Assembly (NCBI RefSeq): GCF_004193775.1
Contig: NC_041003.1
Span: forward strand, 27,591,735 to 27,655,734
DNA: 64,000 nt
From: Glycine soja
Taxonomy: Eukaryota; Streptophyta; Magnoliopsida; Fabales; Fabaceae
Direction: 5' to 3'
In this document: piece by piece, positions 42,891 to 56,000 of the stretch
Layout of the letters: each line of letters opens with the position of its first letter
How positions within the stretch are numbered: position 1 is the first letter of the stretch
Program-made: the position numbers and the translations under genes
The notes under the pieces: model-generated
Told to the model about the DNA's origin: nothing
The model's input: the letters and a program-made list of their open reading frames with translations, nothing else
Databases searched by the model: none

Positions 42891-43419
42891 TTTATAAACA
42901 CTACAATTCATAACCATATATATAATCTACATACGAATTATTTCAAATACACATATAAACAAATAATTTTTTACAAATTTACACACTAACATATTTATAA
43001 TTAAAAAGAATTAAAACTTTAACAATTTTAGCAAATTTAAAAATCTGTATATACCATACGAATCAAGTGATCCATATGATTTATATGGCAAGTGATCCGT
43101 ATGTTTAAATTAAACTTACGGATAACATGATCCATATATTTTATACGGATCATGTAATCCATAACTTTAATTTTAACATACGGATCAAATCACTTAACAG
43201 GAAACCAACAACAACAACCTATGTACCTCCGACGACGTTGCTATCGAACCAACCACCGCAACAATCATCACCGGTCGATAACACTTTCACCTCCACCCAA
43301 GTGGCACCTCACTCAACGGGAAAAACCAATAGAGCAGAAAGCGAAGAAGACGCGAGGGTATTCTGAAATTACCAAAAATTGCTGGGTGCACAAGCAATAA
43401 TGCTAGTGCACATTGCTTG

Positions 43420-44970
43420 TGCACCTAATGATGTGTCATTATTTTCTCCTATTTTATCACCCTTTTTGTCACCATTTTAATTATTAATTAGCCTTAATTG
43501 TCAAATTAATTATGCAGTTTTATCATTTGGGCCTACTGGACTAATTTTGTGTTTTTAATTTAATTTCAGGATAATTATAAGCAATTGAGCTTGGACTTGA
43601 AGAGAGTAGACAATTTTATTTCATCAAATCTTATCTTATCCAGATTTTATCTCATCTAGATATTATTTCATCCAATCTTATCTTATCTTATCTAGATTTT
43701 ATTTCATCCAATCTTATCTTATCTTGTCCAGATTTTATTTTATTTATGGGCTTGGACTTAAAATAAATTTGTAAGCTTTGGGGCTGAGAACCTATATAAC
43801 AGCACCAAGGTTTTAGTTTTGAGAGTTTTTTTCGTTTGGGAGAGGAGGATAATTTTAAAAATGCAATATCTAGGAAGTGATCCTAGGTCATCTCCCAACG
43901 AGCAATGGTCAACCAAACGTTCATAACAGATAGTAATAAAACAGTAGCGAATTGGGGGGGTGTTTGTTTTTGTAATTTAAACAACAAGCAAATTTTGAAT
44001 TAGAAAATAATAGAATTAAAACATGTTTCCCCTTGATTCACAAGCAAGTCTCTTATCCTAGGTTACGAAAATTTATCCTTAATCAGTTCAACCACTTAAT
44101 CCAACCCTAAATTAAATTACTAAGCAAAAATTAACATAAGGCTATCATTATGTGATTAAGCAACACATACACCAATTAATCATGAATGAAACTGATCATT
44201 AAACATGAACGTAAATTAAGCGCAGAGACAATTAATCAAGTACTAAGCATGCATGGATTAATAGCAACAAATACAGAGTAATTGGTGAAGAGGAAAAATT
44301 GATTAGAATTCAATAGTAATAACAAAACCTCAAAGAGAGTTGTGCTTGATCCTCAAGAGAAAACAACATTGGAGACTTAGCCTTCCATTAATCAATAGAA
44401 AATGAAATTGCAGATTAAAGCAGAAAACAAAATTGCATATTGAAGCAGAAAATGAATTTTATTGCTACGTGAATAGTGCACATGAACAGTAAAAACTGGA
44501 ATTGCAAAACCTAAAATTATCCTCTTCTCCCAAACGAAAAAAACTCTCAAAACTAGAACCTTGGTGTTGTTATATAGGTTCTCAACCCAAAGCTTACAAA
44601 TCTGTTTTAAGTCCAAGCCCATAAATAAAATAAAATCTGGACAAGATAAGATAAGATTTGATGAAATAAAATCTAGATAAGATAAGATTGGATGAAATAA
44701 TATCTAGATGAGATAAAATCTGGATAAGATAAGATTTGATAAAATAATATTATATGTTCTCTTCAAGTCCAAGCTCAATTCCGGATTCAAGCCCAATTGC
44801 TTATAATTCTCCTGAAATTAAATTAAAAACACAAAATTAGTCCAGTAGGCCTAAATGATAAAACTGCATAATTAATTTGACAATTAAGGCTAATCAGTAA
44901 TTAAAATGGTGACAAAAAGTGTTAAGCAATAGGAGAAAATAATGACACATCACCTAGCAACACCCAGAAG
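43420..44970. mobile_element. Long-inverted-repeat DNA element (about 1.55 kb)
   Basis: The left arm 43420-43858 (GATGTGTCATTATTTTCTCC..., AAATCTTATCTTATCCAGAT, TTCGTTTGGGAGAGGAGGAT) is repeated in reverse complement at about 44511-44970. The arms are about 440-460 bp. The spacer (43859-44510) has no recognisable coding sequence. Long TIRs of this kind fit non-autonomous Mutator-like elements. Within each arm ATCTTATCTTATC/TTTCATCC words repeat. The exact outer ends and TSD could not be fixed. Confidence 0.75.
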
Positions 44971-47653
44971 AATGCAGTTACAAATATTACCCAGCAATTA
45001 TGGTTTTGAACAACAAAACAAAGTATTATCTTTCTTCCTCTCTTTGTCCCTCTCCGTGTTTGGAACATTTTGATTGCGTTTGTTTCGCGAATTGTGAAGC
45101 CGCGGGTAAAGTTCAAATCTCACACTCTAATCTCTTCTTCTGATTCGATCGTTAAGTGTATCTGATTCTTGTTTCTTCATTGGTTGCATCGTATCGTATG
45201 TGATGAAATGCTAATTCGTAAATGTTGAATTTTTCGTGACAAAAAAAATGCCTCTTGGCGCTGAAATCTTTTGTTTTTTTTTTCTTTCTAATTCTCTTTT
45301 GAGATTAGTTTTTCTTTGTTTTGAACTTGTTGATTCTGCAAAACTATTTTAAAAATTTTTCTCTAGGCTTTGGAATCTTCTACTTTTCCTAATTCTCTTT
45401 TTGAGATTGAATTTGATTAGTTTTTCTCTATTTTGAACTTGTTGATTCTCCAAAATTGCATTGGAAGTTGCGGTTAGTCTTATGCTTTTTTTCTAATTTT
45501 CTTTTAAGGTTTAAATGAGAGGTAATTTTCGTCTAGATAAAATATTATGATTAGTTTTCTCTGTTGAACTTGTTGATTCTCCAGAATTTTTTTTTGGAAA
45601 CTATTGTGGCTTTAGGGTTTGTGTTTTCTCTATATGCAAAATATGGTGTGTCTTCAATATTTTCGTTTATGTTGTGATAGGTGAAATAGCATCAAACATG
45701 AGGGGAAGAAGCTACAGCTACAGCCCATCACCTTCACCTCCAAGGCGTTACTGCCAAAGAAAGCGCAGCCCTAGACCTAGGGGTCGTTATAGAGGACGTG
45801 ATACAAATTTTCCAACAAGTCTTTGGTTTGGAACCTCCACAGAGATTGCAGGTATTTGTGTAAATGGACAATTTTTTCCATTGTAGTAGTTATTCTATTT
45901 ATTTACATGGTTGTTGTAGTGTTGATATTATGTAGATCATGATTATGGAATTTTCTCTTTGTTGCTTGTATATGTTTCTTTGGTTGATCTTTTGTATGTA
46001 ATGGAAGCTTAGGTGGTATATAGTTTGTTTGTATATGTTTGTTGCTTTAGCTTCACCACAAAAAATTAATTGATTTTTTTCACTATGAACCTGTTTCGAA
46101 CACACTATAAAAGGTGAGAAGGCATGAACTATTTTTTTTCTCCCCTTTTGTATGACATTTATGTATAGTTTGAATGCTTCTTCCCTAGTTTCCCGATGAA
46201 GCTTGGAAAAAAAGTGATTTATTTCTTGGGTGAAAATCTGAATCGATCATGATTTTAAGTGCTTGGATTAATTTATTTTATAGAAAATGATTACTTGTTT
46301 TTTTTTTGCAGTTTACTAAGGGAGTTTGCCTATAATGCTAAAGGCTAGTATTTTTCAGCAAATAATCTCAAATAGACTTGCACTTCATGAACTGATTGGG
46401 ATTTTGCATCTATACTCATTTTCCAGGCCACAAGATTTGCACAGTCCATTTGGCCAATTTGGTCTTCTTAAGGATGTTTACCTACCTCGAGATTATTATA
46501 CTGGTTATGTGTTTTTTCATTGGCTAAAACATGGTTCCTTATGTGTTGAAAGATTTCTTGGTAGCCACTTTTGATAAATTGCTCTAGTAGTCTTTATTTA
46601 ACTAAGAAATTTCCAACTATGAAGTTGTGTTAAGTTATCTCTTGAATTGGGATTTCAAAAATTTTTGTGGTGGATGTTTACATAAGTATTTAGTTTTGCC
46701 ACTTCTTTGTTAGTAATAATTAATACTCCAATTATTTTATGGGAATTTGGTTGTTTTATTGAAAGAGTAGAAGACACAAATGAAGTAATAAGAGTGTGTT
46801 GAAGAAAAAAAATAAGTAATAATAGTTTTGTTCAAGGTGATGTTAGTGACCTTGAAGGTTCGTAAGGTTGAGTTTGAACTCATTGTGCAGAAGTTAAAGT
46901 CTTGAAGAATTCAATCTCAATTAATACTTTGGCTTCTACAAGGTTAGCATACATGTGGTGTTTATTATTGATTTTTGTGGAGTGTTGAGATGACTTGTGA
47001 TAGTTTAGGAGTCACGATCATATTTGTGGATATCTGCAATCAACCCACCTTCCGTATGAAGGTGTGTTTACTTACTAAACCATGCATATGGTGTAACTTA
47101 TGACTTCAAATTTTATGGCACAACGAGCCAAGAGGTTTTGGGTTTGTCCAATATGTGGACCCAATTGATGTTGCAGATGCAAAATATCACATGGACAGTC
47201 AAATTCTTCTTGGTCGTGAGTTAACTATAGTGTTTGCCGAAGAAAACAGAAAGAAACTTGCTGAAATGAGAGCAAGAGAACGCATAAGGTAAGGATTGGG
47301 TGTTTGTATTTCTTGCAATGTTATTTAACATGTTTTAGTAGTAGAGTCTTATTGTCATGTCATTTTGAAAGGGCATTTGTATATTGTTACCTGATGTTTG
47401 ATTTTTTTTATATTAAATTTAATCAAGATCTAGGGATCGATCATATGATTATAGGCGATCTCCACGAACCTATTCACCTAGTGCAAACTATTCTCCTCCA
47501 AGACAAAGGTGACATTACAAGTTTGTTATTACATTAGCTAAAATTTCGTTTCTGATGATCTATAGTGTTTATACTCACCTTTATTGTGATTCAAGTCAAT
47601 CTCACCAAGGGATAGAAAGTGTAGGGATCCATCATACTCTAGATCACCTTATG

Positions 47654-48105
47654 TGTTATGGAAGGAAAACAACAAGCTTCACCAGAAATGCAACAAGCAG
47701 AATTACAACCAGAATCGCAGCTAGCAAACATGAATCAAAGGCCAAAGAGGGTGGTGACCAAGCCACAGTACCTGAAAGATTTCATGTAACAACCCCTGAC
47801 AAGGGGTGCTGACCTGGCAGAAATCTATTAGCCCTTCAAGATCATCTTGTCTGCCATTTCCATTTTGGTTATTTGCCAAAAAATGTTAGAATCTTTTTTG
47901 TTAGTGATAGCCTTGTATCTGTTACCAGAATTGATAGAATTTTGGATATAAACTCTAAATCAATAAGCCACAAGTGTTATATAAGTCATGAATTCTGTAA
48001 AGAAAGGCATGGAAAATTAATAAATCACTTTCCTTCCCTTTTCTGTCTTGGAGGAACCTAGCCCTCGAAGTCTAGGACCACTTGAGTTGATTCTCGGCTC
48101 ATACA
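47654..48105 (+). repeat. 5' LTR of the gypsy element (452 bp)
   Basis: It starts TGTTATGGAAGGAAAACAAC and ends GGCTCATACA. CTTTGGTGCTTTCATTGAGA follows, which is the usual primer-site neighbourhood in this type of plant gypsy element. The first 150 bp duplicate the 3' end of pol. Confidence 0.93.
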
Positions 48106-48141
48106 CTTTGGTGCTTTCATTGAGAGGTTCTTGTGTCTGCC

Positions 48142-49136
48142 ATGGCTAAATCAACTCGTTCGAAATCCAACATGGAGCGTATTGAAGAGGCAATTGCCAA
48201 ATTGGCTTCCAATCATCTCAATGTCTCCAACAAACTTGATGAACTCATTCAATGCATCTCGATCATTGAGGCAAATCAACACCAACCCTCATCCCCCTCT
48301 TCCTCGTCCACCATTCCCTCACCTGTACCTTCCACTTCCCACCTACCCAAAATGAAATTTGATGTTCCCCGCTTCGATAGGTCTGACCCTTCTGGGTGGA
48401 TGTTCAAAATCAACCAGTTCTTCACCTACCATATAACCCCAGAAACAGATCGCCTCATTATTGCCTCTTTCGTCATGGAAGGTCCCCCCATTGCGTGGTT
48501 TCAGTGGATGATGAGGAGTGGTCAAATCACATCGTGGCATAGGTTCCTTCAGGCTCTTGAAGCCCTCTTTGCTTCCTTGCAATATGAGGACCCTACCGGT
48601 ATCCTTTTTAAACTTACCCAAAGCGACTCTGTCACGGATTACTTGTCATAGTTTGAATCTCTTGCCAACAAGATTGTGGGGTTACCTACCCCTTTCCTTC
48701 TCAGCTGCTTTATCTCGGGGTTGGCACCAGACATTCATCGCGAGGTTCAAGTCCTCCAACCCCTGACCTTGATGCACGTCGTGACCCTAGCACGTATATA
48801 AGAAGAGAAGCTAGCTGACCATTGTCATGCCTTTTGAGGACGATTTGCCGCAAACCCATCATCCTTGTTTCCAACCACATCGCCTTCGGCCCTACTTCCA
48901 CCACCAGCAAAATTGCCTCCCCTTCCTCTTAAACGATTGTCACTGGAGGAAATGGCGGTCCACCGCGAAAATGGGTTGTGCTTAAATTGGGATGAGAAGT
49001 TATCTCGAGGACACCGATGTTCCTTCAAGTTCTTCCTTCTCATTGTAGATGCCGAAGATGTGGCCGTAGGCATTAAGCCTATCGAGGAAGAGCTTTCTCC
49101 TTCAAATGATATTTCTGACCTGCCCAGGCCTAAATA
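48142..49136 (+). pseudogene. Gypsy gag, broken
   Basis: ATG at 48142 (MAKSTRSKSNMERIEEAIAK), then a coiled-coil-like segment and the retrotransposon gag domain (MKFDVPRFDRSDPSGWMFKI, FVMEGPPIAWFQWMM, FLQALEALFASLQYEDPTG). An in-frame stop interrupts it at 48649 (DYLS*FESLANKIVGLP). More stops occur at about 48800 and 48837. The knuckle-like region is RRENGLCLNWDEKLSRGHRC (residue wording approximate) near 48960-49020. Confidence 0.8.
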
Positions 49137-49199
49137 AGCTTTTAAGCTTTATTGGGTCACCTGGCTCTAGAAACACTCCAAATAGTGGGCCGGATCGTG

Positions 49200-51020
49200 A
49201 ATCAAATCGTAATCATCCTGATTAACGGTGGAAGTATGCACAATTTTGTGCAAGCTCGTCTCGTCCATTCTTTGGGCCTCACTGCCCAGCCCACTTAACC
49301 CCTTCGTGTGGTGGTTGGAAACGACAATGAGGTTGTTTGCCACCAGCTATGTGTCAGAGTTACAATCAACATACAGAACCACAACTTCACCATGGACCTC
49401 CATGCCTTACCCCTGTGCGGCGCAGATGTGGTACTAGGTGTTCAGTGGCTAAAATCCTTGGGTCCTGTTCTTACTGATTATAATGACCTTACAATGAAAT
49501 TCATGAGTAAGGGTCACATTGTTGAACTGAAGGGCGACACTGACTGCGGCTTTCATTCGATAACTCCTCCTCAGCTCCACCATATGATTCGCACCGATAG
49601 TGTCAACGCTTATTTCCACATTTGACTTCTAACTCTAGAACTCCCTTCAACCAAAACACCTCCAACCCCATATCCTGAAATTGACAGTTTGCTCTGCAAT
49701 TTCGAACCCTTATTTCAAACGCCAACTACCCTACCTGCTTCTCGAAACACCAATCATTCCATTCACCTGCTCCCTCACTCTGAACCTGTCAATGTGCGAC
49801 CCTACCATTACCCCTACTTCCAGAAGCACGAAATTGAAACACAGGTCAAGACTATGTTGCAGAGGGGAATCATTAGACCCATTACTAGTCATTTTTCTTC
49901 TCCGGTATTGTTAGTCAAAAAATGTGATGGATCTTGGTGATTTTGCGTTGATTACAAGGCCCTGAATGTCATTACCGCCAAGGACCGCTTCCCAATTCCA
50001 ACCATAGATGAGTTGTTGGATGAATTGGGTGGCTCCTGTTGGTTCTCGAAATTGGACCTGTTGCAGGGGTATCATCAGATATTGATGAAGGAGGACGATG
50101 TGAGTAAAACCACCTTTAGAACCCACAATGGCCATTATGAATTCCACGTTATGCCGTTTGGATTAAGTAACGCTTCATCATCATTTCAGGCAACGATGAA
50201 TAGTGGTTTCGTGCCCTATTTACGCAAATTCATCATTGTTTTTTTATGACATCCTTATCTATAGCAAAACCTTTCTAGACCATCTTGTTCACCTGGAGAT
50301 GACTTTTCAGGTGCTACTCACTGGTCAGTTCTTCCTCAAATTATCCAAATGCACTTTCGCTCAGAAGCAGGTCAAATATTTAGGGCATTTGGTCTCACAA
50401 AATGGAGTTCAACCGGTCCCAACCAAGGTTGAGGCTATTCAGCGATGGCCCACACCTCATTCCACCAGGGCCTTGAGAGGATTTCTCGGCTTGTCAGGTT
50501 TTTACCAAAGATGCATTAAAGGTTATGTTTCGATAGTAGTCCGTTTGACCTAACTCCTAGCCAAAGATAAGTTTCACTAGTCATTAGATGCCCAGAAGGC
50601 TTTTGACAAGCTAAAGGAAGCCATTTGTTAGGCCCCTGTTCACGGGTTGCCGGATTTTTCACTACCCTTCGTCGTAAAAACTGATGCCTCAGGGGTGGGT
50701 ATGGGCGCCATTCTCTCTCAACAGAATGACCCTATTGCAATTTTCAGTAAAGCCTTTTTTCCTAAACTCCTTCACGCCTCCACTTATGTTTGAGAGCTCG
50801 CCGCCATAACTTTGGCAATAAAGAAGTGGCGTCAATACTTACTTGGTCATCAATTTACGATTCTAACATATCACCAGAGTTTGAAGGAATTAATGTAACA
50901 AGTAGTGCAGACTCCTAAACAACAACTTTATTTGGCAAGATTGCTAGGTTATGACTATCAGATTCAATATCGTTCAGGGAAAGCCAATATAGCCACAGAT
51001 GCCCTGTCTCATATCCCTGG
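49200..51020 (+). pseudogene. Gypsy protease, reverse transcriptase and RNase H, broken
   Basis: Protease traces: LINGGSMHNFV (about 49222), which has no D-S/T-G motif, and LHALPLCGADVVLGVQWLKS (about 49403). RT: FSSPVLLVKKCDGSW then a stop for the next residue, [40 protein letters not shown] and [18 protein letters not shown] frameshift in a T run near 50240 directly precedes FFYDILIYS, where chromovirus-type RTs have F-F-D-D. RNase H: VVKTDASGVGMGAILSQQ (about 50677). Stops occur at 50550, 50578, 50628, 50793 and 50896. Confidence 0.82.
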
Positions 51021-51069
51021 AAACTTCATTGGGCAATAACTTTTACTAACTACTCCCAATTTCATATTC

Positions 51070-52654
51070 TTGCAAGATCTAAAGAAGCAATTACATATTC
51101 ATCCAGAATATGTGGCATTTCGTGCAAAAATAGAACAGGATCACCACAATTACTCAGACAACATCATTGTGCAAGACCTTATTCTGCACAAAGGTCGAAT
51201 TTGGCTTCCAAAAAAATTATGCTTTATTAAGACTCTTCTCGAAGAATTCCACTCTACACCGTCAGGAGGCCACATGGGCATTGCGAAGACTCTGGCTCAA
51301 ATCAGCGACAACTTTACCTGGTCAGGCATCAAGGATGACGTTAGGAATTTTGTTCTTACTTGTGTTGACTGCCAACAGACCAAATATGATCACTACAAAC
51401 AACCTGGTTTACTATGCCCCCTTCTGATACCGTCTCGGCCATGGGAAGATTTACCCCTAGACTTCATTGGGGGATTACCGGCTTTCCGAGGACACACGGT
51501 GGTGTTAGTAGTTGTTGATCGCTTTTTCAAAGGAATCCATTTGGGTACTATGCGCCTCATCATACAACCTTCAATGTGGTCGCAACTCTTTATGGAGATT
51601 GTGAGCAAACTTCATGGTATGCCACACAACCTAGTCTCAGATCGTGATCCTCTGTTTATAAGTCGCGTCTGGCAGAAGTTATTTAAACTGAGTGGCACGA
51701 AGCTTCGAATGAGCTCGGCCTATCACCCTCAGTCCAATGAGCAGACTGAAGTGTTAAACAGAGTCATTGAATAATACCTCCGAGCTTTTGTCCATTCTCG
51801 ATCGACGAGTTGGGGGAAGTTTTTCACGTGGACAGAGTGGTCCTATAACACCTCCACTCATTCAGGAATCCAGATGACTTTGTATGAGATCACTTTCGGA
51901 AAATATCCTCCCACTATTCCTCAGTATATTGTGGGAACATCCAATATTGACGTTGTTGATGAACTTCTGGTCAATCGAGAAGAGATGTTTGCTAGTTTAC
52001 GAAAGAAGCTTCTTAAGGCTCAGCAAACAATGAAGCACTTTGCTGATGATAAAAGACGTGATGTTAGCTTTCAGGTGGGTGATTAGGTGTTCGTGAAATT
52101 GAGACCGCGTTGTCAAGCATCAGTAACGAGAGTTTCACATCCTAAGTTGACTAAGATTTTTTTGGACCATTTCCAATAGTGCAGAAGGTGGGACCCGTGG
52201 CTTACCAACTTCAACTGCCACCTAACTCCCACATTCATCCCGTGTTCCACTGCTCTCTTCTCAAGCCATATACCATCAGGCCCCTGACATACTTAATTTA
52301 ATCGCAGAGCTACCATCTTCATCCATCAACAATGAACCCATTGTATCGCCTTTAGTAATCCTCAACACTAAATGGGAGTCCTTGAACAACACACCTAAGC
52401 TTCGGGTCTTGGTTCAGTGGAATGGATTGCTTCCTGATGATGCCTCGTGGGAATCCTGGGACGACCTCAAAGAAGAGTATCACTTTGAGGACAAGGTGCT
52501 TTTCGAAGGGCATGGGAATGTTATGGAAGGAAAACAACAAGCTTCACTAGAAATGCAACAAGCAGAATTACAACCAGAATCGCAACTAGCAGACATGAAT
52601 CAAAGGCCAAAGAGGGTGGTGACCAAGCCACAATACCTGAAAGATTTCGTGTAA
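51070..52654 (+). pseudogene. Gypsy integrase and chromodomain-like C-terminus, running into the 3' LTR
   Basis: The 234-codon stretch 51070-51774 has the zinc finger (HSTPSGGHMGIAKTL ... CVDCQQTK) and the catalytic core with D (LPLDFIGGLP), D (LVSDRDPLFI) and E (HPQSNEQTEVLNRV). Then a stop at 51772. The frame recovers (51874-52084, MTLYEITFGKYPPTIPQYIV). After a shift near 52160 it gives a chromodomain-like block LVQWNGLLPDDASWESWDDL (about 52409). The frame ends PKRVVTKPQYLKDFV at 52654, 135 bp inside the 3' LTR. Confidence 0.83.
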
Positions 52655-52971
52655 CAACCCCTGACAAGGGGTGCTGACTTGGCAAAAATCTATTGGCCCT
52701 TCAAGATCATTTTGTCTACCATTTCCATTTCGATTATTTGCCAAAAAATGCTAGAATCTTTTCTGTTAGTGATAGCCATGTATTTGTTACCAAAATTGTT
52801 AGAATTTTGGATAACAACTCTAAATCAATAAGCCACAAGTGCTATATAAGTCATGAATTCTGTAAAGAAAGACATAGAAAATTAATAAATCACTTTCCTT
52901 CCCTTTTCTGCCTTGGAGGAACCTGACCCTCGAAGTCTAGGACCATTTGAGTTGATTCTCAACTCATAACA
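52519..52971 (+). repeat. 3' LTR of the gypsy element (453 bp)
   Basis: It starts TGTTATGGAAGGAAAACAAC, overlaps the last 45 codons of pol and ends ACTCATAACA before the TSD TTATG. Confidence 0.93.
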
Positions 52972-53019
52972 TTATGCATCAAGAAGTCGCATCAAGAAGT
53001 CCAGACAATTTTAGGTGAT

Positions 53020-56000
53020 TAACTTGATAACCATGGTGGTGGGTGCGGTGGAAAATGTTGTAGTTTTCATATGTATTTTGTATGGAGCTTGTATGTTGAA
53101 ATACTTCAGATTGTCAGTAGAGGGACCTGTGGTGGTTTTGTTTCAGCTTTATGACTAGACAACATTTGTACTTGATATTTGATTCTAATTCTATTGAACT
53201 GGTTGTGTTAGATTAAGATTTGGATTTTTGCCTTTCTGCCTACTCAATATGTGTTTTAGAATGAGAAACAAGCAATACTACTGGTTTGAAGTTTTTTTAA
53301 AAAGAAATCATCTCCAAATCATACTTGAGTATATTTAAAGACTCATTTATGCAAAGGAAACCCTTTCACCCTAAAATTATACCCTTCAATGGTTAGTCAA
53401 AATAAAATAAAGTTTTAAAGTTATCTCTAAAAATGTGTAACACTCTCAAGTATCCCGCTGGAAAAACTGACAATATAATCTTTCAACTGAAGTCATTTAC
53501 CAAATAGAAAGTTTTGTCTTACATTGATTTTATAAACACTTGTTTAAATATATTTTGATGTTTCCTGGCATATCTTTGTAATCAATGGATATTGGAAATT
53601 AAATGGTAAGGGTACCCAGATTGTGTAAACTATGGTTGAATGGTTCTTTGATGAGCAAGAACTATTGCAACTTTTCATGTAAGAGTGTGATTTGAAAGGT
53701 TGTATTGTTTCGGGAAAAGACAATATAAACCATAGTAGCCTTACGTAAAATGCTAAATTTACCTTTCCACTCTTTCTATAAATGTGTCTTTGGGACATAT
53801 GGAAAGGTTAATTTGAATCTTATCAATTCTAAAAGGAGATAAGATAAAGAAGAGATCATATCCCACACTCATAAAGATAAGAAGCATAGCAAGAAAGTAT
53901 CAAAACAAGAATCAAGCATGACTTAAGAGTTAAGTATCATTGATCATTTTTAATTATTTTGGTGTCCTATTTCGTACAATTATGATTCAATCTAATTATT
54001 AATAATGTATAAAAATTCAACATGTGATATATCAAAGTGGGTTAAGTTTATGCATGCTTGAGTGCAATCATATGATATTAGGAGTAATATTTCATGCGTC
54101 AAAATTATGTATTTTTTTAAATGAATTTTGTATATGTTTAATCCTATATTATTTGTCAAGAGGTCTAATTTAATTTTGAGAAAGAATATGTGAATTATTA
54201 TAAATCTCTTGTCTTCAATTTCTACTAAAAAAAAATAAAATTCAACGTTATTTGAATATAATTGTGGGTGATTTGAGAATAAGAAAGACATATATGTTCA
54301 AATAATAAATTTATCTGTATGGAAGATTTGTTAGTTTTTATCAACTATAGAATTACAATTATTATATTATTTGATTGGAGGATTTATCAACTTGGTTTTA
54401 TCAAATAATTTCACTTCATACTCATCTTCAAAAGAAGTTTAATTATACTCGATATAATAACTCACTTGATAGACATAACATCACGCAATTTTTCTTAAAG
54501 AAATTGAAGATGAAGAAGAGACAAAGTTAGATTTGTTACGTTGTGGCCCTATAGATCCCAAAAAACTCCATTTTCATGTACTAACTACTCAACATCTCTT
54601 TCAGTTACAGCTAGTAGATGAAACTACTTCGTAATTTTGTATTGACTATTGCACAATTAAAAAAGAAAAAAAGTCGTATCTTGATCAACATTTTTCTTTT
54701 TTCCAGTTGGTCCCAAATTTAAATCAGGTAAAAAAAGACCCTATCAAACTATTTTACCTGATATGATCATAAGCTATCTCTACTCTGAATTTTCTCCTAC
54801 ACCCAATCAAGTCATGTCCCGATAACACATAAAGTATAAATAATCATTATAAATAAATAGTGTATACACATAAAGTATAAAGAATTTTATATTGTCATTA
54901 ATAATAAATAATTATGTATTATAATTTTATTAATTTTTATATTAATTAACTTAAAAGTCAACAAAATATTATTTTTTATTAGCTAATAGTAGGAAATTTT
55001 TTTAAACTTACAATACATGAAAAGTTAAACTCTTGAAAAATACTCAAAATATTTCGTTTTTTGTTTGTTTGTTTACTTTACTGGCGACCGTCTTTACCTT
55101 TCAATCTCTTAATAGATAATTGAATACCCTAATAAATCATCTAACCAAAATTATTGCAAGATTTGGCAAAACCTACACGCATAATTTTATATATTGGCTA
55201 AAATATATTTTTATGCTTAATAAATCTTGAATTTTATATTTGTTTTTATGATTCTTTTATTAAATTTTAATAAAATAATAATTTTATTTTTTGATTTTTA
55301 ACACTTTCTTTAGTTCCCGATAAATTAGATAATTATATATTTATTCCTTGATAAACTTTTTTTATTTGCTTTTAGTCTTTTTCAAAAAAATTAATAATAA
55401 ATGAATTTGTTTTTATCAAAAAAACAAATATAAAGTTCATTAATTTATTAAGAACTAAAAAATATTAAGAATAAAAAATAAATCTGTTTTATCAGGAATG
55501 AAAAATGAATTTTTTATTATAAAAAACACAAAATTTAAATATTTAATAAGAATCACAAACATATTTTAATGTATTCTAGTCTTTTATATTTTATAACAAA
55601 CATAATTTAAACCATTGAATTATGATTGCACAATCCTGCACTTTTTTCACATGAGTGTTGCAGTGGAAGAGGTCCATGTCTTATTTGCCAGAAAATTAAT
55701 TTCCAACTAGTTTTTCTTTATTTTGTCGTGAACATAAAATTTCCAACCAAACACTAACCAACAAATCCTAGGTTCCAATATTTGTACCGAACTACCAGAA
55801 AAAGCATTATTACAAATAGAAAAGGATGGGGACGCGTCACCTGCATCGCATTCAGCCATTCACGCATTCCATTGCCTCCCTTAAAAGTTCCTTCTGTATA
55901 CGTACGTATGTGTGTATTTTTTCTATCCCAAGTTTATCCAACCCACTACAATGACTACATATACACGCAGTAACGAATCAATATTGTTCCCACGCGCCTA

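Larger units (their letters stand above)
39664..43390 (-). mobile_element. Decayed Mutator-like element (MULE) upstream of RRP5
   Basis: The left end CTACACCCAGTCATTTTG (39664) and the right end ...AAAAATTGCTGGGTG (to about 43390) are roughly inverse. Between them lies a minus-strand transposase pseudogene. The left arm has been duplicated into a foldback. Both arms carry CATACGGATCAA-like words. No TSD was found, so the limits are approximate and the left and right pieces could belong to two elements. Confidence 0.55.
47654..52971 (+). mobile_element. Ty3/gypsy retrotransposon (5.3 kb) in the last exon of the SCL pseudogene
   Basis: LTRs 47654-48105 and 52519-52971 start TGTTATGGAAGG and end CTCATACA/CTCATAACA. 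The 5-bp TSD TTATG is at 47649-47653 and 52972-52976. The order gag, protease, RT, RNase H, integrase, chromodomain-like is that of Ty3/gypsy chromovirus-type elements. Many stops are present. The LTRs differ at scattered positions, so the insertion is not recent. It lies in the same orientation as the host gene. Confidence 0.94.
45698..53014 (+). pseudogene. SC35-like SR splicing factor (SCL30A/SCL33 type), disrupted by a gypsy element
   Basis: SCL proteins are nuclear splicing regulators with an N-terminal charged extension, one RRM and an RS tail. Exon 1 (45698-45851) encodes MRGRSYSYSPSPSPPRR and RGRYRGRDTNFPTSL, after which one base is missing: LVWNLHRDCR lies in the next frame. Exon 2 (46427-46503) gives PQDLHSPFGQFGLLKDVYLP, RRM RNP2-side sequence. 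Exon 3 (about 47125-47288) gives PRGFGFVQYVDPIDVADAKY and IVFAEENRKKLAEMRARER. It lacks a proper acceptor (ACAACGAG). Exon 4 (47428-47508) gives SRDRSYDYRRSPRTYSPS. Exon 5 starts near 47596 (SPRDRKCRDPSYSRSPY), is split by the gypsy element at 47653, and resumes at 52977 as ASRSRIKKSRQF and a stop at 53014. Exons 2, 4 and 5 keep normal splice signals, so this is a decayed gene, not a processed copy. A leader and 5'UTR intron ending GATAG at 45680 fit. Confidence 0.82.
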
